Assembly (NCBI GenBank): GCA_964599375.1 | Contig: CAZREW010000017.1 | Coordinates: 7,453-71,452 of the forward strand | DNA from: JAUWCL01 sp964599375 | GTDB lineage: Bacteria; Krumholzibacteriota; Krumholzibacteriia; Krumholzibacteriales; Krumholzibacteriaceae | Reading direction: 5' to 3' | Length of the DNA: 64,000 nt | Shown here: positions 34,817-44,134 of the stretch, piece after piece | Layout of the letters: every line of letters starts with the position of its first letter | Position numbering within the stretch: position 1 is the first letter of the stretch | Made by a program: the position numbers and the translations under genes | Notes under the pieces: generated by a model | Database searches by the model: none | Seen by the model: the letters and a program-made list of their open reading frames with translations, nothing else | What the model was told of the DNA's origin: nothing

Positions 34817-34845
34817 TTGACATGGGGAGGATTCTCAGATATTAT
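34817..34845 (+). promoter_or_regulatory. Promoter and start of the long rho leader
   Basis: TTGACA at 34817-34822, a 17-bp spacer and TATTAT at 34840-34845, the same form as the tRNA promoter at 63677. It leaves an untranslated leader of about 270 nt before rho. The 389-bp gap 34732-35120 holds only the preceding hairpin, this promoter and the leader. A GC-rich hairpin-forming stretch lies near 35069-35090. Confidence 0.7.
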
Positions 34846-35120
34846 GATTATCGTAAGGGTTTGTTTCTTCGATGTCCCCAGTTCTCCCTGAAAGACGGAG
34901 GTCGTTCCCGGCAACGGGTCCTCGTATAAGCCCTTTCGATGATTGCCACATATCATGTTCGAACGCCATGGATCCACCGAAATAAACGGAGAACTTGATC
35001 AGCGTTGTTTTTATCGATGATTGAGATAGATCCCGATTTTCAGCAGGAAAGGAAAGACCAGTGAAACCGCGGGGTACCGCCCGGCGGTGGTGAGGGGTAA
35101 CAGTAAAGAGGTTTTTATTT

Positions 35121-36368
35121 ATGGAAATAGCAGAGCTCAAAAAAAGGAAGATCGACGAGCTGATGACGATGGCTGACGAGCTGAAGATCAGCGAGGCGAG
35201 CAGCCTGAGGAAGCAGGAGCTTATATTCAGGATCCTCGAGGAGCAGGCCAAGCAGAACGGCTTCATTTATAACGAGGGGGTCCTGCAGGTGCTGCCCGAA
35301 GGGTACGGGTTCCTGAGGTCTCCCGATTACAATTATCTGCCTGGCCCGGACGACATCTACGTGTCACCGTCCCAGATCAAGAAGTTCTCGCTTCGCACGG
35401 GGGATACGGTCTCGGGGCAGGTCCGCTCGCCCAAGGATTCGGAGAGGTATTTCGCCCTTCTGAAGGTCGAGGCGGTCAACGGGGAACACCCGGAGGAAGC
35501 GAAGAAGAAGACGCTCTTTGACAACCTCACCCCGCTTTACCCGCTCGAGATGATAGATCTCGAGCACGATCCGGTCGACCTGTCGACGAGGTTGATGAAC
35601 CTTCTCACCCCGATCGGCAAGGGGCAGAGGGCCCTGATCGTGGCCCCCCCGAGGACTGGAAAGACGATCCTGCTGCAGAAGATCGCTAACTCGATCACGG
35701 CAAATCACCCCGAGATAGTCCTGATAGTCCTGCTCATAGACGAGCGTCCCGAAGAGGTCACCGACATGCAGCGCTCGGTCCACGGCGAGGTAATCAGCTC
35801 GACGTTCGACGAACCGGCGGACAGGCACGTGCACGTCGCCGACATGGTCATCCAGAAGGCGAAGCGCCTGGTCGAGCACGGGAAGGACGTCGTGATCCTG
35901 CTCGACTCGATCACGAGGCTCGCCAGGGCGCACAACGCGGTCGTCCCCCATTCGGGCAAGATCCTCTCCGGAGGAGTTGACTCGAACGCGCTGCAGAGGC
36001 CGAAGCGCTTCTTCGGAGCGGCCCGTAACACCGAGGAGCAGGGGAGCCTGACGATCATCGCCACGGCGCTGATCGAGACGGGAAGCCGGATGGACGAGGT
36101 CATCTTCGAGGAGTTCAAGGGAACCGGCAACCTCGAGATAGTCCTCGACCGCAGGCTCGCCGACAAGAGGGTCTGGCCGGCGATCGACATCTTCCGCTCG
36201 GGCACGAGGAAGGAAGAACTGTTGCTCGACGAGAAGGTGCTGAGCAAGGTCTACATACTACGCAAGTTCCTCAGCGACAAGTCGTGTGTCGAGGCGATGG
36301 AGTTCCTGCTCGAGAAGATGTCGAGGACTAAATCGAACAACAAGTTCCTCCAGTCGATGAACGCCTGA
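35121..36368 (+). CDS. rho: Transcription termination factor Rho
   Basis: Protein of 415 residues, hexameric RNA-dependent ATPase that ends transcripts. The N-terminal helical part and cold-shock-like RNA-binding domain (GVLQVLPEGYGFLRSPDYNY, about 51-70) are clear. The ATPase core has APPRTGKTILLQ with K181, LIDERPEEVTDM, HVHVADMVIQKAKRLVEHGKDV, and the GGVDSNALQRPKRFFGAARN segment of the Q and R loops. Length is typical of short Rho proteins without an N-terminal extension. Transcribed from its own promoter with a long leader, which often serves Rho autoregulation. Followed by rpmE, a frequent neighbour. Confidence 0.97.
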   Translation: MEIAELKKRKIDELMTMADELKISEASSLRKQELIFRILEEQAKQNGFIYNEGVLQVLPEGYGFLRSPDYNYLPGPDDIYVSPSQIKKFSLRTGDTVSGQVRSPKDSERYFALLKVEAVNGEHPEEAKKKTLFDNLTPLYPLEMIDLEHDPVDLSTRLMNLLTPIGKGQRALIVAPPRTGKTILLQKIANSITANHPEIVLIVLLIDERPEEVTDMQRSVHGEVISSTFDEPADRHVHVADMVIQKAKRLVEHGKDVVILLDSITRLARAHNAVVPHSGKILSGGVDSNALQRPKRFFGAARNTEEQGSLTIIATALIETGSRMDEVIFEEFKGTGNLEIVLDRRLADKRVWPAIDIFRSGTRKEELLLDEKVLSKVYILRKFLSDKSCVEAMEFLLEKMSRTKSNNKFLQSMNA

Positions 36369-36390
36369 CGGCGGAGGCGTGAAAATATAT

Positions 36391-36419
36391 TTGAATTCGT
36401 CGTGGCGCGTTATTAGATT
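36391..36419 (+). promoter_or_regulatory. Possible rpmE promoter
   Basis: TTGAAT at 36391-36396, a 17-bp spacer and TAGATT at 36414-36419, about 65 bp before the L31 start. Moderate match to the sigma-70 consensus. rpmE could also be read from rho. Confidence 0.4.
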
Positions 36420-36483
36420 GTCTGGTCCCCGGCATCCGCCGGATAAGTGGAAGTGAAACAGGGATAATACCGGAGAAGATGAA

Positions 36484-36714
36484 ATGAAGAAGGATATCCA
36501 CCCCGAGTACAAGAAGACGACGATCACCTGTCTATGCGGCAACGTGATAGAGACACGTTCCACACAGGACGAGATACACGTCGAGATCTGCTCGCAGTGC
36601 CACCCGTTTTTCACCGGAAAACAGAAGCTGATCGATACGGCGGGGCGTGTCGAGAGATTCCAGCGCAAGTACGGCGATTACAGGAAGAAAGCAAGCGAGC
36701 GGGACAAGAAGTAG
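36484..36714 (+). CDS. rpmE: 50S ribosomal protein bL31, zinc-binding form
   Basis: Protein of 76 residues. Cysteines C16, C18, C36 and C39 fit the zinc-binding (C+) type of L31, and CSQCHPFFTGKQK is diagnostic. L31 bridges the ribosomal subunits. The C-terminal basic tail after RVERFQRKYGDY is normal. Its position between rho and the DUF1385/prfA/prmC set is a gene order found in many bacteria. Confidence 0.95.
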   Translation: MKKDIHPEYKKTTITCLCGNVIETRSTQDEIHVEICSQCHPFFTGKQKLIDTAGRVERFQRKYGDYRKKASERDKK

Positions 36715-36753
36715 CTCCACCCTCACAGGCCTTCGATCGGGACAGAGGGAAGA

Positions 36754-37671
36754 ATGCCCGGCTGCGACGGAGAAAAACGCCTTCAGGTCGGTGGCCAGGC
36801 CGTCATCGAGGGCGTCATGATGCGTTCACCCTCAGGCATGGCGACGGCCGTGAGGACGCGCAACGGCAGGATCGTCGTAAAGACCGAGCCTTTCGTCAGC
36901 CTCACCAGGAAAAACAGGTTCTTCGGCTTTCCCGTGATCCGCGGGGCAGTGGCCCTTGTGGAGACGTTCGTCGTCGCCATCAAGGCGCTCGCCTTTTCGG
37001 GGGACGAGTCTATCAGAGAGGATGAAGAAGAGGAGAAAAAGGGCGGTGGCGTCACGTGGCAGATGGTCCTTGCGATGGTCGGGGCGGTCTTGCTCGGCAT
37101 GGCGCTCTTCTTCTACGTCCCCCTTCTGCTGACCGGACGACTCGGTATCGAGAGTGGCGTGCTCTTCAACCTCGTCGACGGGATCTTCCGGCTTACGATC
37201 ATATTCCTCTACATCTGGGGCATAACGAGGTGGAAGGAGATGAAGAGGATATTCGAGTACCACGGCGCGGAGCACAAGGCTATCTTCACGTACGAGGATG
37301 GAGCCGAAGTAACGGCCGACAACGCGATGGACCACCCGCGGCTTCATCCGAGATGCAGCACCTCCTTTCTTATGATAGTGGTCCTCGTCAGCGTCATCGT
37401 CTTCATCTTCACCGGCAGGCCCGACAGTCTCGGGGAGAGGGCCTTCAGGCTCGCGTTGATCCCGCTGATCGGCGGCCTGTCGTACGAGGTCCTCAAGGCT
37501 TCCTCGCGCCCGGGCTTCCGCAGGTATTTCGGGTTCGTCTACTGGCCGGGGATGATGATGCAGAAGATGACCACCCGGGAGCCATCCCGCGACCAGATCG
37601 AAGTGGCCATAGCCGCCCTGAAAGCCAGCCTGGCGGACAATTTACTGGAATCCCGACAGTTTATGGATTAG
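36754..37671 (+). CDS. DUF1385 family membrane protein (YqhQ-like)
   Basis: Protein of 305 residues. Conserved family traits are VGGQAVIEGVMMRSP (about 12-26), the EYHGAEHKAIFTYE segment (about 168-181), HPRLHPRCSTSF near 198-209, and four or five hydrophobic segments. The family occurs widely just upstream of prfA and prmC, as here, but its biochemical role is not established. The gene lies 39 bp after rpmE and 73 bp before prfA on the same strand. Confidence 0.9.
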   Translation: MPGCDGEKRLQVGGQAVIEGVMMRSPSGMATAVRTRNGRIVVKTEPFVSLTRKNRFFGFPVIRGAVALVETFVVAIKALAFSGDESIREDEEEEKKGGGVTWQMVLAMVGAVLLGMALFFYVPLLLTGRLGIESGVLFNLVDGIFRLTIIFLYIWGITRWKEMKRIFEYHGAEHKAIFTYEDGAEVTADNAMDHPRLHPRCSTSFLMIVVLVSVIVFIFTGRPDSLGERAFRLALIPLIGGLSYEVLKASSRPGFRRYFGFVYWPGMMMQKMTTREPSRDQIEVAIAALKASLADNLLESRQFMD

Positions 37672-37744
37672 TGTTTTTCGCGGGATCGGCGGCAGTCCCG
37701 GGGATCTTCCCCGCGCGGGGCCGCCATTCCGCCGGAGGACCGCG

Positions 37745-38842
37745 ATGAGCAACAGCGACAGGTACAGGAAGGTACTGGCCCGGTATGACCAGCTCTCCGA
37801 GGAGCTGGGCCGCCCGGAGAATATCCGTGACCAGAGAAAATACAGGGATCTGGCCCGAGAGCGCAGCGATCTGGCCGACGCAGTCAAGGCTATCCGCGAG
37901 TACCTGGATCTCGACGTGAAAGCCGCCGACGACGAAGCCGTCGTCGACTCCTCGGACGACGGGGAGCTCGTCGAGATGGCGAGCGCGGAGCTCGAGGAGA
38001 TCAGGCCGCGGATGGAGGAGCTCGAGGACGAGATAAAGCTGCTGCTGATACCGAGCGACCCGGACGACTCCCGCAACACGGTCTTCGAGATCAGGGCCGG
38101 CACGGGTGGGGACGAGGCGGCCCTGTTCGCCGCCGACCTTGCGAGGATGTACAGGCTGTACGCCGAGGAGCAGAAGTGGAAGATCGAGGTGCTCAGCAGC
38201 AGCCCGACCGAAAAGGGCGGGTACAAGGAGATCATCTTCCTCATAACGGGCGAGAACGCCTATGGCAAGCTCAAGTTCGAGAGTGGAGTGCACAGGGTAC
38301 AGCGGGTCCCTGTCACCGAGTCGGGCGGGAGGATACATACATCGGCCGTCTCGGTGGCGGTGCTCCCCGAGGCTGAGGAGGTCGACGTAGACATAGATCC
38401 CGGCGACCTCAAGATAGACGTTTACAGGTCAAGCGGGCCGGGAGGCCAGAGCGTCAACACGACGGACTCGGCCGTGCGCGTCACGCACTTGCCGACCGGG
38501 CTGGTCGTCACCTGCCAGGACGAGAAATCACAGCACAAGAACAAGGCGAAGGCGCTCAAGGTTCTCAGGTCGCGCCTGCTCGAGAAGGCCCGCAGCGAGC
38601 AGGATGACGCGATCGCCGCGCAGAGGCGGAGCATGGTCGGCTCGGGCGACCGCAGCGCCAAGATAAGGACGTACAACTTCCCCCAGGGGAGGGTCACCGA
38701 CCACAGGATCGGGCTGACCGTGCACAATCTCCACGGTATACTCGACGGGGATCTGGGCGAGGTCGTCGAGGAGCTCGCGGTGGCGCATCGCGAAGAGCTC
38801 CTCGCTCAGGAGATGGCAAAGGGATCCGCGGCGAAAGGTTGA
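37745..38842 (+). CDS. prfA: Peptide chain release factor 1
   Basis: Protein of 365 residues that releases peptides at UAA and UAG. The GGQ catalytic motif is at 233-235 (SGPGGQSVNTTDSAVR), whose Gln is methylated by PrmC encoded next door. The codon-recognition tripeptide reads PVT (RVPVTESGGRIHTSA), the PxT form of RF1 and not the SPF of RF2. Because the organism uses SelB, UGA is also a selenocysteine codon; RF1 does not read UGA. GGAGG precedes the ATG. Normal length. Confidence 0.96.
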   Translation: MSNSDRYRKVLARYDQLSEELGRPENIRDQRKYRDLARERSDLADAVKAIREYLDLDVKAADDEAVVDSSDDGELVEMASAELEEIRPRMEELEDEIKLLLIPSDPDDSRNTVFEIRAGTGGDEAALFAADLARMYRLYAEEQKWKIEVLSSSPTEKGGYKEIIFLITGENAYGKLKFESGVHRVQRVPVTESGGRIHTSAVSVAVLPEAEEVDVDIDPGDLKIDVYRSSGPGGQSVNTTDSAVRVTHLPTGLVVTCQDEKSQHKNKAKALKVLRSRLLEKARSEQDDAIAAQRRSMVGSGDRSAKIRTYNFPQGRVTDHRIGLTVHNLHGILDGDLGEVVEELAVAHREELLAQEMAKGSAAKG

Positions 38843-38846
38843 ACGG

Positions 38847-39710
38847 ATGGATCGCACGCCGACAGTGATCGAAGCGGTCAGGATGTCCGAGGGGTACCTC
38901 GAGAAGCACGGGGTCGAGTCGCCGAGGCTCAGCGCCGAGCACCTGCTCGCCAAGGCCCTGCGCTGCACGAGGCTCGATCTCTACCTGAGGTTCGAGGAGA
39001 AGCTCTGCGCCCCGGTGCTCGACGAGTACCGCGGCGACCTGAGGAAGAGGGCCGGCCGGATGCCGCTGCAGTACATACTCGGCGAGGCCCCGTTCCGTTC
39101 CCTTATGCTGAGGATCGAGGAGGATGTCTTCATCCCGCGCCCGGAGACCGAGCTTCTCGTAGAGATGGCGGTCGGGCTGATGGGCGGGCGCGAAGATGTC
39201 CGGTTCATAGAGTTCGGCACCGGTTCGGGCGCGATATCGGGCGCGCTCGCCTCGGCCGGCCCGGGTTGGACCGGGATAGCGTTCGACATCTCGCCTAAAG
39301 CGGCGGCGCTGGCGGCCTCTAACATGGAGAAGCTCGGCCTGTCGGGGCGCGTCGATGTCCTGGTCTCGGACGGGTTCGGCGAGTTCGCTGAAGAGGGGAG
39401 CTTCGACCTCGTGATCTCCAACCCCCCGTATATACCGGCCGGCGATATCGCCGGCCTGCAGGCGGAGGTATCGTCTTGGGAAAGCCGCATGGCCCTTGAC
39501 GGTGGCGAGGACGGGCTGCGATTCTACCCCGTTATCGCCGGGGAGGGCATCAGGCTGCTCAGGCCGGGCGGGGCGATCGCCGTCGAGATAGGTCACGGGC
39601 AGGGAGGAACAGTCTCCTCCATGCTGAAGGCGGCGGGATTTGCCGACGTGGAGATAAGAAGGGACTATAACGGCCTCGAGCGGATGGTCGGTGGAAGACG
39701 GGAGCAGTGA
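38847..39710 (+). CDS. prmC: Release factor glutamine methyltransferase PrmC
   Basis: Protein of 287 residues. An N-terminal helical domain (about 1-85) precedes the Rossmann methyltransferase: PRPETELLVE, FGTGSGAISGALA (SAM loop, about 125-137), and the glutamine-binding NPPY at 192-195. It methylates the GGQ Gln of release factors and sits 4 bp after prfA. The stop overlaps the murA start as TGATG. Confidence 0.95.
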   Translation: MDRTPTVIEAVRMSEGYLEKHGVESPRLSAEHLLAKALRCTRLDLYLRFEEKLCAPVLDEYRGDLRKRAGRMPLQYILGEAPFRSLMLRIEEDVFIPRPETELLVEMAVGLMGGREDVRFIEFGTGSGAISGALASAGPGWTGIAFDISPKAAALAASNMEKLGLSGRVDVLVSDGFGEFAEEGSFDLVISNPPYIPAGDIAGLQAEVSSWESRMALDGGEDGLRFYPVIAGEGIRLLRPGGAIAVEIGHGQGGTVSSMLKAAGFADVEIRRDYNGLERMVGGRREQ

Positions 39711-40963
39711 TGGACAGTTTCATTATCAGGGGGCCGTCGAGGCTCGAGGGGACGGTCAGGATAAGCGGCGCTAAGAACGCGATGCTCCCGCTCATGGCGG
39801 CGACGATCCTCACCGGAGGGCGCTGCATCCTCGACAACGTCCCGAACCTCCGCGACACGAGGACGATGATGAAGGTCCTCGGGACGCTCGGCATTCCGTC
39901 GGCCCTCGAGGACGGAGTCCTGACGATCGACGCGACCGATGTCACCTCGTTCGAGGCGCCGTACGACCTGGTCCGCACGATGCGCGCCTCGATATATGTG
40001 CTCGGCCCGCTGCTTGCGAGGTTCGGCAGGGCCAGGGTCTCGATGCCCGGCGGATGCGCCTGGGGCCCGAGGCCGATCGACCTGCACCTCAAGGGGATGA
40101 TGGCGCTGGGAGCGGAGATAAGGATAGACCACGGATATATAGACGCCACAGCCGACAGGCTCAGGGGCGGTCAGGTGATACTCGCAGTTCCGAGCGTCGG
40201 CGCGACCGTGAACATACTGATCGCCGCTTCGCTGGCCGACGGCGAGTCGGTGATCGAGAATGCCGCCCGGGAGCCCGAGATCTCGGCGCTCGCAGGCGCG
40301 CTCAGATGCGCCGGCGTGGAGATCGAGGGGGAAGGGACATCCACGATACGCGTTCAGGGAAGCGGATCGGTAGAGCCGTTCAGGCATGCAGTTATCCCCG
40401 ACAGGATCGAGGCGGGTACTTACGCCGCCGCGGCGCTCATCACTGGGGGCGACGTGACTCTTGAAGGCTGCCGACCGGATCATATGCTCGCCATGATCGA
40501 CAAGCTCGAGGCGTGCGGCGCCACCGTCAGCGCGACCGGTGACTCGATGAGGGTCAAGGGCCCGGACAGGATCTCGCCGGTCGATATAGACACGGGATTC
40601 TATCCTTCGTTTCCCACCGACATGCAGGCGCAGATGATGGCGGTCCTCTGCGTTGCCGAAGGGACGAGCACGATCATAGAGCATGTCTATCCCGACAGGT
40701 TCACCCATGTCCCCGAGCTGAGGCGCTTCGGCGCGAAGATCGCGCTTGACGGTCACGTCGCGATCATCTCCGGCACGGAAAAGCTCGAGGGAGCGCCGGT
40801 GATGGCTACCGATATCAGGGCCAGCTCGGCCCTTCTGCTCGCCGGTATGATCGCAGAGGGTGAGACGAAGGTCCTGAGGATCTATCATATCGAGCGTGGT
40901 TACGAGGACATCGAGAACAAGCTGCGCGCACTCGGCGCGAACATACAGAGAGTTTCCGGCTGA
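39710..40963 (+). CDS. murA: UDP-N-acetylglucosamine 1-carboxyvinyltransferase MurA
   Basis: Protein of 417 residues, first committed step of peptidoglycan synthesis, adding enolpyruvate to UDP-GlcNAc. ISGAKNAMLPLMAA carries the Lys-Asn substrate pair. MPGGCAWGPRPIDLHL holds the PEP-adduct Cys at 116, so it should be sensitive to fosfomycin in principle. FPTDMQAQMMA and HVYPDRFTHVPEL are also canonical. ATG 39710 fits the TGATG overlap with prmC; GTG 39707 is an alternative one codon earlier. Confidence 0.96.
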   Translation: MDSFIIRGPSRLEGTVRISGAKNAMLPLMAATILTGGRCILDNVPNLRDTRTMMKVLGTLGIPSALEDGVLTIDATDVTSFEAPYDLVRTMRASIYVLGPLLARFGRARVSMPGGCAWGPRPIDLHLKGMMALGAEIRIDHGYIDATADRLRGGQVILAVPSVGATVNILIAASLADGESVIENAAREPEISALAGALRCAGVEIEGEGTSTIRVQGSGSVEPFRHAVIPDRIEAGTYAAAALITGGDVTLEGCRPDHMLAMIDKLEACGATVSATGDSMRVKGPDRISPVDIDTGFYPSFPTDMQAQMMAVLCVAEGTSTIIEHVYPDRFTHVPELRRFGAKIALDGHVAIISGTEKLEGAPVMATDIRASSALLLAGMIAEGETKVLRIYHIERGYEDIENKLRALGANIQRVSG

Positions 40964-40988
40964 CCGGTCCCGCGGGGGGAGCCTCTTC

Positions 40989-42902
40989 TTGAAACACGTC
41001 ATCATAGGAACCGCCGGCCATGTCGACCATGGCAAGACCGAGCTGGTCAAGGCGCTCACGGGGCACGATACCGACCGCCTTGCCGAGGAGAAGAAGAGAG
41101 GCATCTCGATCGTCCTCGGTTTCGCGCCGATCGACCTCGGTACGGATGTCGAAGCGGGCGTCGTCGATGTTCCGGGCCATGAGCGTTTCGTGAAGAACAT
41201 GGTCTCGGGCGCGGTCGGCGTCGACGTCGCGCTGATCGCCGTGGCTGCCGACGAGGGCGTGATGCCTCAGACCGAGGAGCACTTTGAGGTGCTCAGGCTG
41301 CTCGGCGTTCGCAGCGGCGTTATAGCGCTGACCAAGATCGATATCGTCGACAGGGAGATAGTGGACATCGTCGAGAGCGAGATCGTGGATCTTCTGAAGG
41401 GCACCTCGCTCGAGGGCAGCCCCTTCGTTCGGACATCGGTGGTGAGCGGAGAAGGCATAGAGGAGCTCAGGAAGGCGCTCGCCCGCGCCGCGGGTGAGGT
41501 CTCGGGGCGAGCCCCGGGCGCATTCTTCAGGATGCCGGTCGACAGGATCTTTACCAGGAGCGGGATCGGGACGATAGTGACCGGGACGACATGGAGCGGG
41601 AGCGTCCGCACAGGTGACGAGCTGGCGCTCGAGCCGCAGGGCCGCAGAATCAGGGTCAGGGAGGTCCAGTCCTTCGAGCATGACATAGATGAGTCGGTTT
41701 CGGGGATGCGCACGGCCCTGGCCCTTCACGGGGTCAAGGTCGAGGAGGTTCATACCGGCGACCAGCTCCTTACGCCCGGGATCCTCCCGGTGACTTCGAT
41801 GATAGACGCGCGCATAGAGATGAGCAGGCTTGGGGGCTCAAAGCTCAGGAACAGGCAGAGGGTGAGGTTCCATCACGCCGCCGCGGAGATATTGGCCCGG
41901 GCCGTCCTGCTCGACGGCGAGCAGCTGGGCCCCGGCGAGAGCGGTATCGTCCAGCTGAGGCTCGAAAGGCCGGTCGCCGCGATGGGCGGTGACCGTTTCG
42001 TGCTGAGGACGTACTCCCCGATGAGGATACTCGCTGGAGGGCGGATCATCGATCCCGCGGCGCCGAAGGAGAAGCGTTTCCGCTCAGAGAGGCTCGCCCT
42101 GCTCGCCGAGCTCGACTCCGGAGAAGCGGGGCGCATAGTCGCCGCCCTGGCCAGGGGCGCGGGCCCCGCCGGGCTGGAGACCGGGCAGCTCTTGATCTAC
42201 GGCGTAGGCCCCGAATCGGCGGCGGACGCGGCGCGCGCGCTGGTTTCTTCCGGCGAACTGGAGACTGACGGCGCGAGGTTCTATCACCGCGATACGGTCG
42301 GACGTCTCGAGAAGAGGATCCTCTCTGAGCTCGAGGATTTCATGAAGGAGAACGAGCTGGTGTGGGGAGTAGACCGCGAGGAGCTGCGCGCAATGGCCGG
42401 TCTGGCCGGCAGCCCGCTCTTCGACTATCTTCTCGAGAAGGGGCGGACGCGGTCCACCCTCTTTTTCAGGGGCGGCAAGGTGCGGGCCGGATCGGATGAT
42501 CTCGAGCTGACAGGCGAGACGAAGGCTCTCGTCGAGAAGCTTGGCTCCGCCTTCGCGGAGGCGGGATGGAGATTCCCGATGAAGGGCGACATCCTTCAGG
42601 CCGCCTCGGGGGACGCAAAGAAGATGAACAGATGTATCCGTATCCTCCAGGACGCGGGGAAGATAGTGCGTGTGGGGCAGGAAGGGTGGATATCGGCTCA
42701 GGCCCTTTCGGAAGTCATATCGAAGGTAGCCGGCATCATCGGCGAAAAAGGATCGATGTCTGTCGGGGATTTCAAGGACGGGCTCGGGCTGTCGCGCAAG
42801 TATGCCGTCCCGCTGCTCGAGTATCTCGACGGCAGCGGCTACACGAGGCGCGAGGGGGACGAGAGGGTCTCCGGCCCCGCGCTGAAGGGAGAGGTGGAAT
42901 GA
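40989..42902 (+). CDS. selB: Selenocysteine-specific translation elongation factor SelB
   Basis: Protein of 637 residues from TTG 40989, with GGGGGAG 7 bases upstream. It delivers Sec-tRNA to UGA codons at SECIS elements. The GTPase begins at once: IGTAGHVDHGKTELVKALTG (G1), RGISIVLGFAPIDL (G2), DVPGHERFVKNM (G3) and TKID (G4). Three beta-barrel domains follow, then winged-helix repeats in the last ~200 residues that bind the mRNA SECIS hairpin. No selA, selC or obvious selenoprotein is seen here, so they must lie elsewhere. It sits between murA and ispG and overlaps ispG by 4 bp. Confidence 0.95.
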   Translation: MKHVIIGTAGHVDHGKTELVKALTGHDTDRLAEEKKRGISIVLGFAPIDLGTDVEAGVVDVPGHERFVKNMVSGAVGVDVALIAVAADEGVMPQTEEHFEVLRLLGVRSGVIALTKIDIVDREIVDIVESEIVDLLKGTSLEGSPFVRTSVVSGEGIEELRKALARAAGEVSGRAPGAFFRMPVDRIFTRSGIGTIVTGTTWSGSVRTGDELALEPQGRRIRVREVQSFEHDIDESVSGMRTALALHGVKVEEVHTGDQLLTPGILPVTSMIDARIEMSRLGGSKLRNRQRVRFHHAAAEILARAVLLDGEQLGPGESGIVQLRLERPVAAMGGDRFVLRTYSPMRILAGGRIIDPAAPKEKRFRSERLALLAELDSGEAGRIVAALARGAGPAGLETGQLLIYGVGPESAADAARALVSSGELETDGARFYHRDTVGRLEKRILSELEDFMKENELVWGVDREELRAMAGLAGSPLFDYLLEKGRTRSTLFFRGGKVRAGSDDLELTGETKALVEKLGSAFAEAGWRFPMKGDILQAASGDAKKMNRCIRILQDAGKIVRVGQEGWISAQALSEVISKVAGIIGEKGSMSVGDFKDGLGLSRKYAVPLLEYLDGSGYTRREGDERVSGPALKGEVE

Positions 42903-43969
42903 CAGGGCCTTCGGGGAGAAGGAAGACGAGGCAGGTCCGCTACGGCCGCGTGGCGGTAGGCGGCGACGCGCCGGTGAGCATCCAGTCGATGTGCACCTGC
43001 CCGGCATCGAGCACGGGCGATGTCCTCAGAGAGATCGATGCCCTCTCACGGGCGGGCTGCCAGGTCGTGCGTGTCGCGGTCAGGGATGAGAGAGACCTTG
43101 TGGCGCTCCCTGCGATCATTGGCGGGAGCGGCATGCCTGTCGTCGCCGATATCCATTTTCATCATCTCCTCGCGATCGGAGCCGCGAAAGCGGGAGCTGC
43201 GGGGCTGCGCATCAATCCGGGCAACATAGGAAGCGAGGATAAGGTAAGGGCGGTCATCGAGGCGGCGGGGGGGGCCGGGATACCGGTCCGCGTGGGAGTA
43301 AACGCGGGGAGCCTGGAGAAGAGGCTCAGGGAGCTCGCGCGCGGCGAGCCGGCGCGGGCGCTGAGCGAGAGCGCTGCCGGATATATGGAGATGATCGAAC
43401 GATGGGGGTTTGCGGACATGGTCTTCAGCCTCAAGTCTTCCGACGCGGCGGTCACCGTAGAGGCGAACGCGCTCTTCGCGGCGGGCAACGACTACCCGAT
43501 ACACGCCGGGGTCACCGAGGCGGGGCCTCCCCTGAGCGGAGCTGCGAGGTCGGCCGTCGCACTGACGAAACTCCTCTCGATGGGGATCGGCGATACGATC
43601 CGCGTCTCCCTCTCCGGCGATCCGGTCAACGAGGTCATAGTGGCGGCGGCCCTTCTCTCGTCGCTCGGGCTGAGGGACGACTTTCCGAGGATAGTATCGT
43701 GCCCGACATGCGGAAGGTGCCATCTCGACGTCGGAGCCATAGCTGAAAGGATCGAGAGGGAGATAAACGGCTGCGGGAAGGGGATAAGCGTCGCCGTGAT
43801 GGGATGCGAGGTTAACGGGCCCGGGGAGGCCCGTGAGGCCGATATCGGGATCGCCGGCTCGAAGAAGGGCGCCGTCCTGTTCAGGAAGGGCGAGATCATC
43901 CGTACGATCGACGGGGACCCGCTCGAGACCCTTCTGGGTGAGATCGGGAAGCTTCTGGAGAAGGCGTAA
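42899..43969 (+). CDS. ispG: 4-hydroxy-3-methylbut-2-enyl diphosphate synthase IspG
   Basis: Protein of 356 residues, iron-sulfur enzyme of the MEP isoprenoid pathway that converts MEcPP to HMBPP. The TIM barrel starts with VAVGGDAPVSIQSMC and continues through VVADIHFHH and LRINPGNIG. The cluster ligands are in SCPTCGRCHLD (about 263-273) and VMGCEVNGPGEA. ATG 42899 overlaps the SelB stop as ATGA. ispD and ispF of the same pathway are at 54.4-55.6 kb. An AT-rich spacer follows. Confidence 0.95.
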   Translation: MTGPSGRRKTRQVRYGRVAVGGDAPVSIQSMCTCPASSTGDVLREIDALSRAGCQVVRVAVRDERDLVALPAIIGGSGMPVVADIHFHHLLAIGAAKAGAAGLRINPGNIGSEDKVRAVIEAAGGAGIPVRVGVNAGSLEKRLRELARGEPARALSESAAGYMEMIERWGFADMVFSLKSSDAAVTVEANALFAAGNDYPIHAGVTEAGPPLSGAARSAVALTKLLSMGIGDTIRVSLSGDPVNEVIVAAALLSSLGLRDDFPRIVSCPTCGRCHLDVGAIAERIEREINGCGKGISVAVMGCEVNGPGEAREADIGIAGSKKGAVLFRKGEIIRTIDGDPLETLLGEIGKLLEKA

Positions 43970-43975
43970 ACTATT

Positions 43976-44005
43976 TTTACAAACTGTCCGCATATTACGT
44001 AAAAT
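43976..44005 (+). promoter_or_regulatory. Possible promoter of the small secreted protein gene
   Basis: TTTACA at 43976-43981, an 18-bp spacer and TAAAAT at 44000-44005, in a locally AT-rich stretch about 130 bp before the ATG. Downstream, an inverted repeat TCTACC-GTCA-GGTAGA at 44106-44121 lies just before the AGGAGG ribosome site and could be an operator or an RNA hairpin. Confidence 0.45.
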
Positions 44006-44134
44006 CATCTAGAAAAATTACCAGAAATATGGTATATTAACCGCCGTATGACTGTATGACCGTTTTTTGTGTCAGCTATGACCGGACACAGGGCGTGCAG
44101 TGAAGTCTACCGTCAGGTAGAGAGGAGGTCTTTG

